Source: Molanna angustata
Lineage: Eukaryota > Arthropoda > Insecta > Trichoptera > Molannidae
Direction: 5' to 3'
Length of the DNA: 64,000 nucleotides
NCBI GenBank assembly: GCA_963576475.1
Contig: OY754980.1
Location: 30,970,185-31,034,184 of the forward strand
The number at the start of each line of letters is the position of its first letter. Within the stretch, counting starts at the first letter, position 1. Both the position numbers and the translations under genes were made by a program. The notes under the pieces were generated by a model that was not told the origin of the DNA, did not search any database, and worked only from the letters and a program-made list of their open reading frames with translations. Positions 1 through 12,899 of the stretch are shown here, in pieces.

Positions 1-640
1 TTATAATGTCTTAATAAATCGAGTTGTTTTTTGAACCTACATATCTCAGTGAAATGTGAAAATTATGTTTTTATGATAATCAATAACAAAGAAGAACAAT
101 TAATTGAAGAAGAAGAATAGATGATAGCTGAAGCTCTCGAAACAGATATTATCTAAAATATAAACATATTATTAATTATTACGAGATGTTATGAACTAAA
201 TGAAATGGATTCAAAATTAGGACAAAAAAATATGAAGGCTAAATATTGATATGTTGATATATGATTCCCGGGTTCGATCACCACTTTCCTAATTTAATTA
301 TATTTAATGGCAATCTTCTGGTAGGCGTTGAGATGTTTGTACTTAGTTACTATCCCCCTACTCGCACTCGACCCCCTGGAAGGCCACATAATATGCCGTA
401 GGGAGATAGTTGGACTTCCGTATCCCAGGAACAGGCACCCAGCAATAACAGGACACAGTCCTAGAGAAATAAAAAGAAGAAGATGATTGACGTATTGTTT
501 AAATACGAATAATCAGTCTGTAATATACTTATGTATATGAGTTTTTTTACAATTCATTTTCATTTATACCTAAGCATAAAAATTTACAGCTTGTATATAC
601 ATATATTACATTATAAATAACAATATCGACTGCCACCTCA
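1..640. other. AT-rich leader with one GC-richer repeat patch
   Basis: No gene is visible. Around 250-480 the base composition rises. This patch begins with a CCCGGGTTCGATCACC segment that resembles a tRNA-type B box and continues through a GC-richer stretch that looks like the body of an interspersed repeat. It ends in an A/G-rich tail near 465-485. I cannot assign a family. The rest is AT-rich and featureless. Confidence 0.3.
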
Positions 641-641
641 T

Positions 642-1062
642 TTGATACTCCTACTCGCAGAACTAAACATACACAATTATTCCACCTTCCAACTCATCGT
701 ACCAATTATGCACAAAACATGGCAATTCATAGAATTTGCGATACATACATACAACAACAGGTTTCAAGAGTTTGACATATTCCATCTCAGTTCCACAACA
801 TTTAAATACTCAATACAAAAGAAAATCAATGTCCGCTTAGTATATGAAACGATGACGGTGTTAAGTTCTTGTTGTACTTACCTAAAGTGTACCTATATAC
901 ATACATAGTTTGATGTTTTAGATTATTTGTAAACTTGTTGTATTATTTTTTCAATTTTCACAATGACAAAATGTAATAGGCCTTAATACTCGATGTTATT
1001 ATTGTGTTGTTTAGGGGCTTCATGCTATATTTTGTCTTAATTCAACCCAAACAAATAAATAA
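642..1062 (+). mobile_element. 5'-truncated non-LTR retrotransposon end (family J)
   Basis: The open frame at 642-908 ends in a peptide with YNNRFQEFDIFHLSSTTFK. It matches in pattern the C-terminal ends at about 9.76 kb (YNRLLTDLDIFNLTNTKFK) and 49.56 kb (YNNLSPQPDLFNLSLQAFK). I read all three as the last residues of one non-LTR reverse transcriptase. The 3' region after the stop leads to a short AAAT-type tail at 1048-1062, directly before the piggyBac element. Only the extreme C-terminus is left, so the clade is uncertain (Jockey/CR1-like group at best). Confidence 0.55.
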
Positions 1063-1066
1063 ATAT

Positions 1067-2033
1067 TTAACCCTTAATTACTCGCATGGGGTCAAAGCAA
1101 TTTCGCATTAAAAAATGAGGCATTTGCTGTTTCTCGAAATTTCCCGGGCCCCCGCTAGCTTCATAATCCGAGTCGAAGTTTGTATTCCAATAACGACCAA
1201 GTCACAGGAGTGGAAGGATGTGTCGCTGCGCTCTTAAGCGGTGACCCCGTGCGAGTAATTACGTTACTTTTTTGAAAGAGGTGAGTTGTTTATTTTCTGT
1301 ATTTTTTGTGTGTTATTAATTTGATTTGTATTATTATATGTCCCGTGTATAAATTTATTTTCTTAAGTTGTTTTTTACAGCTTGATAAATGAAATTATTC
1401 AAAAATTACGTTTTATTGTAAGTATTGTATTCAGGCATAAATGCAATCGTTGTACATCGAGCAAATACCAACAAATCACGTAATCATGTGAGGCGTCATT
1501 TTTTGCGGCAATTGTCTGTTGAACTTGTTCATAATCACCAGAAACGACGGATTGAAGTCAGTGCATCTCCTAAGATTGTAAAAGAACGACTTTTGGAAGT
1601 GCATGAATTGGAAAACCGCGTCCCACCAACAACTGCAAAACGTGGGCGTTGCAACAACTGCCCGCGAAAAACCGATCGAAAAATACCAACAAAATTTGTG
1701 TGCAATGATCACTCTCAAATATACTGTCAACAGTGTAATAAAAGTGATTCGGAGAGTTCCTAAAAATATTCTAAAATTTTAACTTTGATCTCAATATAAG
1801 TACAAATTGTTAATTTTTGATAATTATTTTAATTTAGCTTGTTTTTTGTTTCATTATATATTTACATGTTATTCATTTTAATTATAATAGAATTAATAAA
1901 GCACTTTAATAATAAACAAGTTTTATTTACTTATATATTTAATAAATAATAAAAATTATTCCTACAATTTGGGGTCACCTGTGACCTGTGAGCAGTTATG
2001 TAATTTTCTTCGTGAGAGTAATTAAGGGTTAGA
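1067..2033 (+). mobile_element. Internally deleted piggyBac-family DNA transposon
   Basis: The left end is TTAA followed by CCCTTAATTACTCGCATGGGG. The right end, read inward on the other strand, is CCCTTAATTACTCTCACG, bordered by TTAG where TTAA is expected. A TTAA target duplication and CCCT-type termini are the hallmark of piggyBac. A subterminal copy of the end motif lies inverted at about 1241-1262 (GACCCCGTGCGAGTAATTAC). At about 960 bp the element is far shorter than an autonomous copy and retains only the transposase C-terminus, so it can only have moved in trans. It sits immediately after the tail of a family J LINE. Confidence 0.82.
1425..1763 (+). pseudogene. piggyBac transposase C-terminal fragment with cysteine-rich domain
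   Basis: The frame (112 codons, no ATG at its head) reads YSGINAIVVHRAN near its start, then HVRRHFLRQLSVELV. Both are typical of the end of the piggyBac catalytic region. It closes with a zinc-binding cysteine/histidine cluster: CNNC, about 13 residues, CNDH, then CQQC. In the family this C-terminal domain binds the transposon ends. The DDD catalytic residues lie upstream and are absent here, so the product would have no catalytic activity. A TTTTTTACAG tract just upstream (about 1371-1380) resembles a splice acceptor and might mark an old intron edge. Confidence 0.8.
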
Positions 2034-2344
2034 AAAAGAGTAAGGGCACGATAGAGAAGCCACTAAGTAGATTCAACTTAATTATCATTAGATATTGTTG
2101 AGAAAAAAAAGCAATAAAACAATAACATGTACTTATTAATATACAATAATTTGGTGTTGTACATAAATTAAAGATAAAAATAACAGTAGATAGTATTGAG
2201 GCAACAGCATCAAAGAAGAGGAAACAAGAAAGGTAGCTCAAGTTGCCGACAAGGCTTTCAATTGTACTGTACGTTGGAGAGAGTTTATTACTTCTTCTGC
2301 TTATTATTTTGATGGGTGATTGTTTTGGGGTGTTATCACTACTA

Positions 2345-2650
2345 CAATAAATCCAAATTTATTTATTAATTTTATTTACCTTTTATCACACCATACTGCT
2401 GCCCAACTAGGAAATACTGTTCTAGGGCTAGCAGTTTACAATTTTAATTTACAATTATATGCAATTATGAACCAGGTGATTGTTCCCGTTATACACAAAA
2501 TATGTACACAATCTCAACTTTCTACATTCATAATCATTATCTCAACAAACATATGGGCTCACACAAAACAGATCAACCAGGTCCCAATGTCCGCCATAAT
2601 ACCAGTCATAAATCCAATCTCTGACTTATTGAATGAAGAAATGCATACAA
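2345..2650 (-). repeat. Interspersed repeat family C, copy 1
   Basis: The stretch containing GCCCAACTAG, CAATTATGAACCAGGTGATTG and TCCGCCATA recurs at about 10158-10320 and 11465-11740. Its left border is a T-rich TTTATTTATT segment next to TATCACACCAT, which would be the A-rich 3' tail if the element is read on the minus strand. No coding is visible. It may be the 3' UTR of a non-LTR element, but the family cannot be named from this window. Confidence 0.55.
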
Positions 2651-2659
2651 CTGTTGAAT

Positions 2660-4500
2660 AGATTTGTAAAATGTTAGCTTGAATGATGTTTCACCCCTAC
2701 CCACATGGAGTACATAGGTCCTGCTCCCCTCGGTATCGGCGTCGCGACGTGGAAATGCACATTTGGTTTCGAGTGAAGTCCAGACAACGCAAACTGCTAT
2801 CGGAGGTACCCAGTGCTGTAAAACTCTTAAAGGATTGGAACACACACCATTTTGTATTCGGTTTTACATTAAGAACTAGCACATAAACACTGCGCCGTGC
2901 ACTCGAACAACTTCAGTTCCTTTGTCAAAATATATGAAAGGAATGTTTCCAGTAATATGTAATGGGAAAACTTGGATGTCTGGACGATTATTGTCACGAG
3001 TTTGGTACCTATCAACATACTTTGTGTTATTCTGAATCAAAAGAGGGAAAATACAATTCGAATATTAAATGTCAATTTTATAAAACAGTCAAATTCGGCA
3101 AAATTATTTAAGTGATTACTCTTTTTAAGTCATTTTTACAAAACAAAGTAATTTAAGTATTTTTTGTTTTCCAATGACATACCTTTTACGAACAACGAAG
3201 CGAGCTCCAATAAAAACATATTTTATTTGATCAATTGAAAAGCTCCCTAGAAAGCAAAACAAAATCCTTTTAAGGTAGGTAAAAAATTGTAGAATATTTT
3301 TTTTAGTGGTTTTTTTTACGTATATAGGTTTGTGTAAGCCACGAGTGTCTGTATTTTTCAACTCAATTTAAATACATAAATACAAGTAATATTTTTTTTG
3401 TTGGTTACACGGAATATTTAGGCCTATTCTGCTAATTATTATAAATATTTAATGTTGTACAGAAATAAACTATTCACAGCGATCGGAAAATGAACTATTT
3501 CTACTTCAACAAATATTTATTTTTGAACATTTTGGTGGCACATTTTTTTTAAACAGTTTTCATCTGTTTTGAATTAACGGAATTGCTTATAGAACCCGAA
3601 AATATTGGCTTGCCTATAAATATTATGTTAAGAAATTCAAAACCTAATATTTTTGTCTGTTTTATTGAAACCATAATACAAGATTGAAAATTGAAACGTA
3701 TGTAGATACGATGCTTGACAGGGCCACAAATGATTATATTATTTTGGCACGTGATTTTAAAATATTTTCATGGCCACTCAAATGATCAACGACGCTAAAA
3801 AAACATTAAATTTTCGACATTTCCCAATTTACTTTTAGGGTTTGCCTAGTCCGAAGGTTCTAGGCACGCACCTGGGCTGAAGCAAGTAATTCACTCGTGG
3901 TTAACACGAAGCGATTTGTAACACAAAATTATTTTAGATAATATTAATTTATATTTTCTAATTCAGTTAAGTTAAAATTTATTGTAACTAGATTCCAAGT
4001 TTTACTTATTTAAGTCGGTAACTGATCTTGTATTTATATTGTATCTGTCTTTTCTTTACAGACCCAAATCATTGTTACAGTAAATTAGTAAAAGTTAATC
4101 CTTCATCAAGATTTATTTCTCTCTAAACCTTTATCCAGTGGGAAGAATCAAAGGTCATTTGGCATTTCGGAATAAGAGTTATAATGGGAAATAGTTAGTT
4201 CAAGTTTCGGAGACGTTGAATACAATTGGGAAAACCTTTTTAAATAATCTGTTTGGATTTTTTTATGTCCGACAGGTAAAAAGTGTGCAAACAAAAAGGA
4301 CACGAGGGATAAGTTTTGTTTTTTTTAAGTATACTTTGAATGTAGTTATCGGTAAATAGACATACAATGTGGGATCTAATTTCACAAAAAAAATACAAAT
4401 GAAAGAAAAACTTCTATATTAGTGGGTACTGTAGGAAGTTTGTATTCTGTAGTTCTGTTTACTCTCCACTTAATGACATTTCTAATTTGCTTCTTTAAGT
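2660..4500. other. Unassigned; two small GC-richer patches
   Basis: The segment 2690-2910 is GC-richer, with short opposing frames of 60-70 codons that I do not recognise. A second patch lies at about 3838-3905 (CTAGTCCGAAGGTTCTAGGC). The remainder is AT-rich and contains no convincing coding, structured or repeat feature. Confidence 0.3.
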
Positions 4501-4522
4501 CATATTTTTTTACATCAAAAAG

Positions 4523-4815
4523 TAAGCACATTTATTTATTTTATTTTATTTATTTTATTTATTTTATTTATTTTATTTATTTTATTTATTTTATTTATTT
4601 TATTTATTTTATTTATTTTATTTATTTTATTTATTTTATTTATTTTATTTATTTTATTAATTTTATTTATTTTATTTATTTTATTTATATTATTTATTTT
4701 ATTTTTTTTAATTATTTTATTTAGTTTATTTATTTTATTTATTTCATTTATTTCATTTATTTTATTTATATTATTTATTTTATTTATTTGATTTATTTTA
4801 TTTAATTTATTTTAT
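4523..4815. repeat. TTTTATTTA 9-bp tandem repeat (LINE tail array)
   Basis: About 290 bp of TTTATTTAT-type units with a few substitutions. On the minus strand it reads TAAATAAAA repeats and directly follows the 3' UTR of a LINE (4816-5230), so it is most simply the expanded tail of that insertion. A 100-codon frame of repeating FIYFIY residues across it is a repeat artefact, not a protein. Confidence 0.9.
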
Positions 4816-5230
4816 TTAATCTTCTTGTACATATAATTAGTATACTGGCGGGCTTATTGCCTGATGGCAATTTCTTCCAAACAACCAGAGTAAATGTTAA
4901 ATATACAAAACAATGTGTACTATGGCAATAAGTTAATTAAATTACAAAATAAATAAAGATAGCAGAAAAAAAGTAATAAAAAAAAAGAAAAAAAAACTCA
5001 AAAACAAAGAAGTAGCAAATAAGAACAAATCATAGCAAAGATAGGAAAACTAAAGGATAAGGAAAGGAAGAGTAAAGGAAGATGTAATCAGGTGTTGTCA
5101 GATAAATATTTTTGCTTTAGCCTTTTCTTGAAGATGTTTAGTGAGATAGACGACGTAATATCAGGACTTAGGCTATTACATAGTCTAGCTGAATGCACTT
5201 CAAATGAAGAGCTAAAAAATTCAAAGTTTT
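4816..5230 (-). mobile_element. LINE family L 3' end with last ~45 RT codons
   Basis: On the minus strand the frame from about 5223 down to the stop at 5088-5090 encodes FEVHSARLCNSLSPDI and FKKRLKQKYLSDNT, ending in a stop. It matches the C-terminus of the larger copy at 59587-60534. The 3' UTR that follows holds the family signature (GGAAGAAATTGCC, then GGCAATAAGCCCGCCAGT on the minus strand, about 4845-4880). Related tails lie at 38032-38339, 50040-50362 and 60535-60800. The copy is heavily 5'-truncated. Confidence 0.8.
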
Positions 5231-5554
5231 TTTTATTTATTTATACAGAGTCTTGTACTTTGGGGTGGAACTAGTCGATTATCTTGTATAGTGAAAGATA
5301 TAATCTTCTTTGTAGAATTTATTTACCACTATGATACAGTATAATTCAAGGTCCAATACACAATAATGGAGGTAATAATAAAAATTGACAGCGGGACGGA
5401 GAATGACGCGTCGGTCGCTCGTTTAGACAATATATTATACTCTCAAACTAAGTACATCAAGTACATGCTATCTGTTTCATTCACATATCTCACAATTTAT
5501 TTGCCGAATTAACGCCAAAAATTTCTATTTACATGCTATTTCTTTATTTCCTTC

Positions 5555-5960
5555 CACCTTTGTTTGTTTGATGCCATCTGCATCCATTTTCTCCCCGCCG
5601 TCCTGATAATATCAGCGGTCCATCTTTTTTGGGCTTGCCGATGCCTCTTCTATTTCCCATGGTCTGCATGGAATTTTTGGAGCCCAGCGCTCACCAACTT
5701 ACATATCTTGTGACATGTCCTGCCCACTGCCATTCCAGCTTTGCTATGAGATCCACGACGTCAACTACTCGCGCCCGACGCCTTATTTCTTCATTTCGGA
5801 CTCAATCTCTTAGACTTACTCCGACCGTGGACCTTTCCATGGAGAGCTGCGTGCATTTCAATTTTTCAGGAGATCTTTTGGTGAGATTCATTTCTTTTTT
5901 TAGGCATATTGGAACCTCATTATTCTCAAAGACTTGTTTTATTTTATTTTAAGATGCCCA
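5555..5960 (-). pseudogene. RTE-like reverse transcriptase C-terminus, degenerate
   Basis: On the minus strand, shifting frames give QWAGHVTRY, then GIGKPKK and RWTADIIRTAGRKWMQMA, ending in QRWK. This order (WAGH motif, a basic G-x-P-K-K-R-W block, a Trp-rich end) is the usual C-terminus of RTE-type endonuclease/reverse transcriptases. At least one frameshift lies in the A-run just before the RW motif, and a stop lies upstream of it. No catalytic motif remains. The copy is old and dead. Confidence 0.65.
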
Positions 5961-6359
5961 ACTTAATCCTATTGTTCTGGATATTTCTGCTTTCTGGTTC
6001 TATTTTCCAAACTTAATATTATGCCCCAAGTATAAAATCCCAACTTAATATTATATCGTCTACTTACTGGAAAAAGTCATTAACTATGTACACATTTGGC
6101 AAAATTGAATAAAATATACTAACATAATCACCAAAACGCCTTTTATAATCTGGAAACAAAATATGATTGTATACAGTCCCATTGCCGAGATTTTTCGGAA
6201 AATTTTTCATTATATGCATTTTTTTCTTAGAATGTCTTCTGGAAAAAGTCTCTATCAGTATAAGGAAGTCTTTCTTCTAACAATTTTTGTATTAACTGCC
6301 AACATTTTCGCAAATTTGATCACATTAACAAAAGCATTTAATTTCCGATAAATACATAG

Positions 6360-6670
6360 GTACCATCACTCCACGTCCCTAACGGTTTGGCAGAGAGAAA
6401 TGAACGCCATATTTTTCTATGTTGGCACGCATTCATCGCCTTATTACCAAAAATATATCATCTCAACATGTACATCTGTTGTTCTCATACATCATCCCAT
6501 GCATGTCTCTAACGTGGTAGGCAGAGAGAACAATACTCCATATTTTTCTATCTTGGAATGTATACATTGCCTCATCAATATTCATACAACATTTCATATG
6601 TTTGTCTGTATTCTTGTTTCTTGCATTTCCCTCTTTCGGAATTTCGTTCCCATGGTCGAGCCATCCTAAA
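6360..6670 (-). mobile_element. Two partial RTE-1 3' ends in tandem
   Basis: Both 6360-6495 and 6496-6670 match, on the minus strand, the end of RTE family 1: GGCAGAGAGAA near the 3' end, then the segment encoding the last RT residues, which in the fuller copy at 21950-22879 reads SVLSAYPVRDMA. The second piece extends further into the coding part, to the GSTMG-like end. The tandem arrangement suggests either a local duplication or an insertion next to an earlier copy. Both are non-coding now. Confidence 0.65.
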
Positions 6671-7004
6671 TTATATTTATATTTTAGTAGTTCCTATACC
6701 GGAAGAACTACATCTCTAGTACGAATATCTCTTATCAGAAAATATAGGGGAGAGAGGGTGTTTGCCCGACACTGTTCACCTTCAGCACAAGTATATGCTT
6801 AAATTAGGGAATGTCAGAGGATGTATAAATATAAGGTTTCATTACTTTAATAAATGGGTAGGTAATTCATATATTGTCAATGTTGACGTTATGTAGGTTT
6901 AGAATTCATAATGTAAGTTAGAACAAACCCAGGTTTATTATTGTTAAATTCATATTAAATCATAAGACAGACAACAGAAGTTGAGCTAAATGCATACTGA
7001 AAAT

Positions 7005-7110
7005 GTGGGTTAACTTCAGAGACTTCACGTTGCTCGGGTTGGTTAGAAGAAATTGCCTTATGGCAATAAACCCGCCTTTGTACACATGTACATAAATTAT
7101 ATAAATAAAT
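7005..7110 (+). repeat. LINE-L/SINE-1 type 3' tail fragment
   Basis: TTGGTTAGAAGAAATTGCC, then TTATGGCAATAAACCCGCC and a short ATAAATAAATA tail. This is the 3' signature shared by LINE family L and SINE family 1. No coding part or tRNA-like head is attached, so it could come from either. Confidence 0.65.
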
Positions 7111-7174
7111 AGAATACTAGAGATTGCTTAGAATTTTATTAAAAAAAAACTAAACTTCAAATCTGCAAAATAAA

Positions 7175-7850
7175 CTCAATTATTACAACTAAGCGGAACC
7201 CATCAGCTAGAAGCCGTTGAATCATTCACATACCTGGGATCTCTCATAACAGCGGACAACACCAGTGCGGAAATAAGGGCAAAACTTGCCGCGGCAAATA
7301 TATGCTATTATGGACTGCTAAAGCACTTAAGGTCACGACTCATCTATCGAAAAACAAAAAACCTCATTTAAAACTCTTCTTAGACCGGTCATGACATATG
7401 CATCAGAATGCTGGACATTGACCAAGAAGGGCGAAAATTCATTGTTGGTGTTGGAAAGGAAAATACTTCGCAAAATATTTGGCCCTACCTGTGAAGGAGG
7501 ATCTTGGAGGATCCGGTTTAACCATGAGCTAGAAATAATGTATGGCGAACCAAACGTTATCCAAAACATCAAAATTCAACGTTTACGTTGGCTTGGACAC
7601 GTTTATAGAATGGAGGATAGCCGGATGCCAAAGAAAGTATTGGACACCTGTCTTGAAGGAAGAAGAAGCAGAGGGAGACCTAGGATGAGATGGCTGGACG
7701 ACATCGAGGGAGACATAAGAACGATCGGACAGACAAATTGGAGGAGAGTTGCTGCCGACAGGGCGGAATGGAGGCAGTTTCTTGAGGAGGCCAAGGCTCA
7801 CATCGGGCTGTAGCGCCATTGCTGATGCTGATGATACTACTAAGCGGATA
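7175..7850 (+). pseudogene. RTE-2 reverse transcriptase C-terminal region, one frameshift
   Basis: The upstream part reads ESFTYLGSLITADN and AAANICYYGLLKHL. It then breaks in the A-run near 7350-7362 and continues in the frame 7391-7813: MTYASECWTLTKKGE, RLRWLGHVYRMED, GRPRMRWLDDIEGD, ending AKAHIGL and a stop. These are the thumb and C-terminal motifs of RTE-type endonuclease/reverse transcriptases. The 3' end carries a GATGCTGATGATAC triplet tail. Related copies lie at 15054-15607 (minus) and 43655-43955 (plus). No endonuclease or YADD segment is present. Confidence 0.8.
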
Positions 7851-7859
7851 ACAAAAAAA

Positions 7860-8540
7860 AAGACAAAATTTAAAAAATATAACATAATTATCTTTGATAT
7901 AGGTAGTCACTTATTTGTTTCTTGGACGTAGTTAAAAATTGAATATAAATAATATATTTTTTTTTGCATGAGAGTTTCTATGTTTACGCAACACTTCATT
8001 ATTTTTTGGATTAAAACTGTTCATTGTTTTACATACCTACCATTGATAGATATTTATAAACAGCCTGCAACCGAGGAAAAACATAATATTAAATAAGAGA
8101 AAAAATATAACATCATTATATACATAATATGTTTCTGTAACAGATAAAGTTTCATTCTGCAACCGAGGTAATCATAATATCAAAAATTATGTTGAGGTTA
8201 CGCATAATATTTTTTATCCCATGTTTGCTGTAAGATTCATACATAATGTGTGATGATTGTTGTGAATGTATGTATATCGTATGGTAAAAGTAGGAGCATC
8301 ACACAAATTCCATTAAGATGGCAACATGATGAGGAGTCGTTTCTTAGACTTTTATACGAAAATTATACTCTCTGACTTAGTCCTAGTTAAACCTTTAACT
8401 TTACTGCCTTAAACTCTTAGCACAAGAGACTCACTTCAAGGAGATAATCAAATATGTATGTGTCATTCTTGAGAATCAATTGTTTTTCAATATAAAATGT
8501 ATTTTAACTACTTTTATTGATATACTTGCTGATATAACAG
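7860..8540. other. Unassigned AT-rich DNA with a short repeated motif
   Basis: CTGCAACCGAGG occurs twice (about 8066 and 8158), each followed by a CATAATAT segment, which suggests a small local duplication. I see no coding or structured element here. Confidence 0.3.
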
Positions 8541-8549
8541 TTTATATAT

Positions 8550-9040
8550 TTATAATATACTAGCGGACCCGACAGACGTTGTCCTGCACGAACGTTGGCA
8601 TACCTGTTATTAGCTGGTTTAACAAACATTAAAATACCACACGCTGTCACGACATATCCCACAGGTGTGCGAGTGTGGATTACCTTATAAAAAGAAGCAC
8701 GACACATGCGTGTATACCCACACCTCAGTCTTGTCTCGCCTAAAAAAGGCAACATCCAGAAGTTTTAATAGCATAACCAACATTGCATAATATTATGACA
8801 TATCGAAAGCAATGTTGCCAGTATTCAAAATGCGTATTCCGAAAATATTTATAAGGATTGATATTTTTATTATAATTTTATTATATTAATGTATAATTCA
8901 TTTTTGTGAATCTAAACCATTCAGGGACTCACATAAACACACATAAAAAGTTTCATCAAAATCGGTTTAGCCGTTTGGGAGGAGTTTAGTGACATACACA
9001 CGTACATAATAATTACATATAGGTATATAAAGATTAACAA
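8550..9040 (+). repeat. Composite interspersed repeat starting TAGCGGACCCGACAGACG
   Basis: It opens at about 8561 with ACTAGCGGACCCGACAGACG and TTGTCCTG, which recurs inverted at about 42475-42505. It closes with TTCATCAAAATCGGTTTAGC and CGTTTGGGAGGAG near 8952-8985. Such blocks are dispersed in lepidopteran genomes as far as I recall. Between the ends lies a family D segment (8635-8760; compare 46575 and 54490), which may be an insertion. It is non-coding, and whether it moves as a Helitron, SINE or LINE tail cannot be decided here. Confidence 0.55.
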
Positions 9041-9143
9041 ATATTTCATACAATCCAATCATCGGTTACACATGCCAAGGTGGGTGCAAGGAAGTGTTTA
9101 TTTTTATTATTATACGTAAAATTGGAGTGTTTTCTCTGCAGCG

Positions 9144-9506
9144 AAATTGGAATGCTATAGAAGAACCAAGAAACTCAAGGCACCTACCGGGCTAAAAACC
9201 TGTCATCGGCTGGTTTAACATCTGTTAGCTTTCATTGTTTATGAACCAATTTCTCAATAGCTGGCGGGCGTTAAAAAAAATTTTTTCGTCACGTCATTTT
9301 TTAAAATAAGATTTTCATGATTTTAATATACAAAGAACTTTCTAGAAATTGGATTGAGAAGGAACTCAATAAGAAGGCATAATTGGTGGACGTTGCGCAA
9401 GCGCATAAAGTGATCGTGTAAATCAGCCGATGACAGGTCGTATTCCCTGTAGGTGCCTTGAGTTCTGGTTCTCTTATAATATTCCAACTTCATCTCTATT
9501 GAGATG
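9144..9506. mobile_element. Family M element, inverted-repeat copy
   Basis: The left arm (AAATTGGAATGCTATAGAAG, GGCACCTAC, CCTGTCATCGGCTGGTTTA) is repeated inverted on the right (CAGCCGATGACAGG, GTAGGTGCC, TCCAACTTCATCTCTATTGA). The right arm also keeps the inner block with GTTGCGCAAGCGCATAAAG. The structure is that of a non-autonomous fold-back or MITE. Other copies: 16968-17450, 28599-28728, 29970-30472, 32930-33720, 34738-35200, 47930-48068, 62205-62510. Confidence 0.75.
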
Positions 9507-9699
9507 TTAAAAAAATGTCATAAGATAAACAATGATTTATTATATCTAATGACAAATTAATGACAATGCAGTAGATAAATATCCAATAGACAAAATAGAT
9601 ATACATATATTTTACAAAACTAATGATTGGTTTTAATAGACTGTCCTGACTTGCTTGGACTGATTAATTTTAGAGTACCTATAATCGTTTAACATTAGA

Positions 9700-10075
9700 C
9701 AACATAATGTATTTTCAGTTTCACCATTTCGTACAAACCTTGACAAGAATGAAATAATCCGTAGAATCTGTGATAACTACAATAGACTTTTGACTGACTT
9801 GGACATCTTTAATTTAACGAATACAAAATTTAAGCAATTGAGTAAAGATATTATAATATATTCACAAGAGCAATCCTAGAATCAACTGTGGTCCTTGAAT
9901 TTATCCCCTTTTTCTCCTCCTACCACCTTATCATAGGTATTTTAATATAACATGCTGCAGGCACACGTAATTGGAGAGTTGATCTTACATGTTAATTTGT
10001 ATTTATATATTTTGTATTTTTTAATGTTTATTTCTCTGTGAGTGTTTCTTAAATAATAAAAAAATAAAATAAAAT

Positions 10076-10080
<5 letters not shown>
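9700..10080 (+). mobile_element. LINE family J 3' end
   Basis: FRTNLDKNEIIRRICDNYNR followed by LLTDLDIFNLTNTKFKQL and a stop near 9878 matches the C-terminal ends at 0.75 kb and 49.5 kb. The 3' UTR ends in an AAAAT-type tail at 10056-10080. The insertion is strongly 5'-truncated and non-functional. Confidence 0.7.
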
Positions 10081-10884
<804 letters not shown>

Positions 10885-10979
10885 CATATGAGTCATATTA
10901 CCTGGTGTCAGATTGGCTTTATATACTAAACGGAATATTTAAACCATTAATATACGATACAAGTATTTCAAATAAAGCC

Positions 10980-11050
10980 AAAATCACCTTGACGTATGCT
11001 AGTAAATCTTGGACATGTCAAAAGACGCATGAATGTATTAATCATACAAT
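10980..11050 (+). mobile_element. Small RTE-1 internal fragment
   Basis: The plus-strand stretch encodes TLTYASKSWTCQKTHE. It corresponds to TLTYASETWRWQKSHE of the fuller RTE-1 copy (residues around 160 of the frame starting at 21950). Only about 70 bp remain. Flanks are AT-rich and unassigned. Confidence 0.6.
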
Positions 11051-11464
11051 AATGTGATTTATTTAAAAAAAATACACACTGAATCTTTCTTTGATTTGCT
11101 GATCGTGCAATAATTTTTGGCACGATTTGAAAACGCTTGCTAAAATATTGTCTTATGAATATATCGAATATGTATGTATGGATAATATAATGAAATTCAG
11201 TCGATATGAATGGCTGGTGCTTAGTACCTAGTGCCTAGAGAGGAAATGCGCAATGGATAAAGTGGTATAATCTTATACAGCCATGGATAAGCAATTTATG
11301 AACGACAGACAGAAATCTAAGAGGGGAGGCTGGGAAAAAACAAAACATTTATATTCAATGCTCTTCGTGAATAGTAATGGAATATTTGAATATTATTACA
11401 TAGATATATGTAGTGTAGATACATGTATACTTGTATTGTATAACAGCGCTGAGAAGATTTTATT

Positions 11465-12226
<762 letters not shown>

Positions 12227-12227
12227 G

Positions 12228-12530
12228 TGATAGCTCTGTCCCGATGTGAGGACTCGAATTTCTTCCTCGTGGATTGTTCCCGATTATTGGACCACGCAAT
12301 TCCTTACTGGACACTGGACACGGCAGTTTCAAAAGTTATCTCTTTCGTTTTCACTTATCCGATTCGTCTTCATGTCAGCTTTGTGATAACCCTGAACAGA
12401 CTTCACTAACTTCTATGTGTCAACTTTCCGACGAGAACTCTACTACGATATCCGAGGGAATTTCGTTGGAACCATTGGACATGCGGAACTTGTAGCCACG
12501 ATGGGCAAATTTAAGACTTTCTGTCTTAAA
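12228..12530 (+). pseudogene. Non-LTR RT C-terminal fragment (R1/LOA-like)
   Basis: The frame starting at 12274 contains LLDTGHGSFKSYLFRFHLSD, then SSSCQLCDNPEQTS. The TGHG-x-F-x-SYL-x-RF block followed by a CxxC cluster is the end segment of R1/LOA/I-type reverse transcriptases. Further downstream another frame reads IRGNFVGTIGHAELVATMG, so at least one frameshift is present. No catalytic residues are included. Confidence 0.6.
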
Positions 12531-12789
12531 TTCGGTGCGATAATAATCTTCACTATCACTGAGCAGTGAGCCAGTTGTTTCCACATGATTAGCTCTCTTT
12601 GGCACATTAAGTGCAGTGTCTGCAAGGTTTTAGAGTTCTCCGGACGCTTCGAATGTTCTTTATGTGTTCTTTCAGAGTTTTGCAAGGGGCCGTTATTAGT
12701 CCCCATAAGCAGAACGAGTGGTGATGGGGGAAGAACAGCTCTGTCCGCTTTAGATTATTTATTTAATTCAAACTTTTTGTACACAGTCA

Positions 12790-12890
12790 AATACATCTTC
12801 CTTCTCTTCCTGGGCGGCATCATGACTGAGGATGTCCGCTACACTCAATCACTCACCATTTCAGTGACTGAAGATCCTGTAACTTGTACA
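12790..12890 (-). mobile_element. RTE-3 3' end fragment
   Basis: CATCATGACTGAGGATGTCC and the following 60 bp match, on the minus strand, the 3' end of the RTE copy at 42890-43500 (CTCATGACTGAGGATAGCGG). It lacks any longer coding part. Confidence 0.5.
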
Positions 12891-12899
12891 ATTTAAAAA

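Noticed and set aside
1476..1730. 84-codon minus-strand frame
   Set aside because: Opposite the piggyBac C-terminus, which has the recognisable cysteine cluster on the plus strand.
12443..12706. 87-codon minus-strand frame with MGTNNGPLQNSERTHKEHSK
   Set aside because: No recognisable motif, and it overlaps the RT C-terminal fragment on the plus strand.
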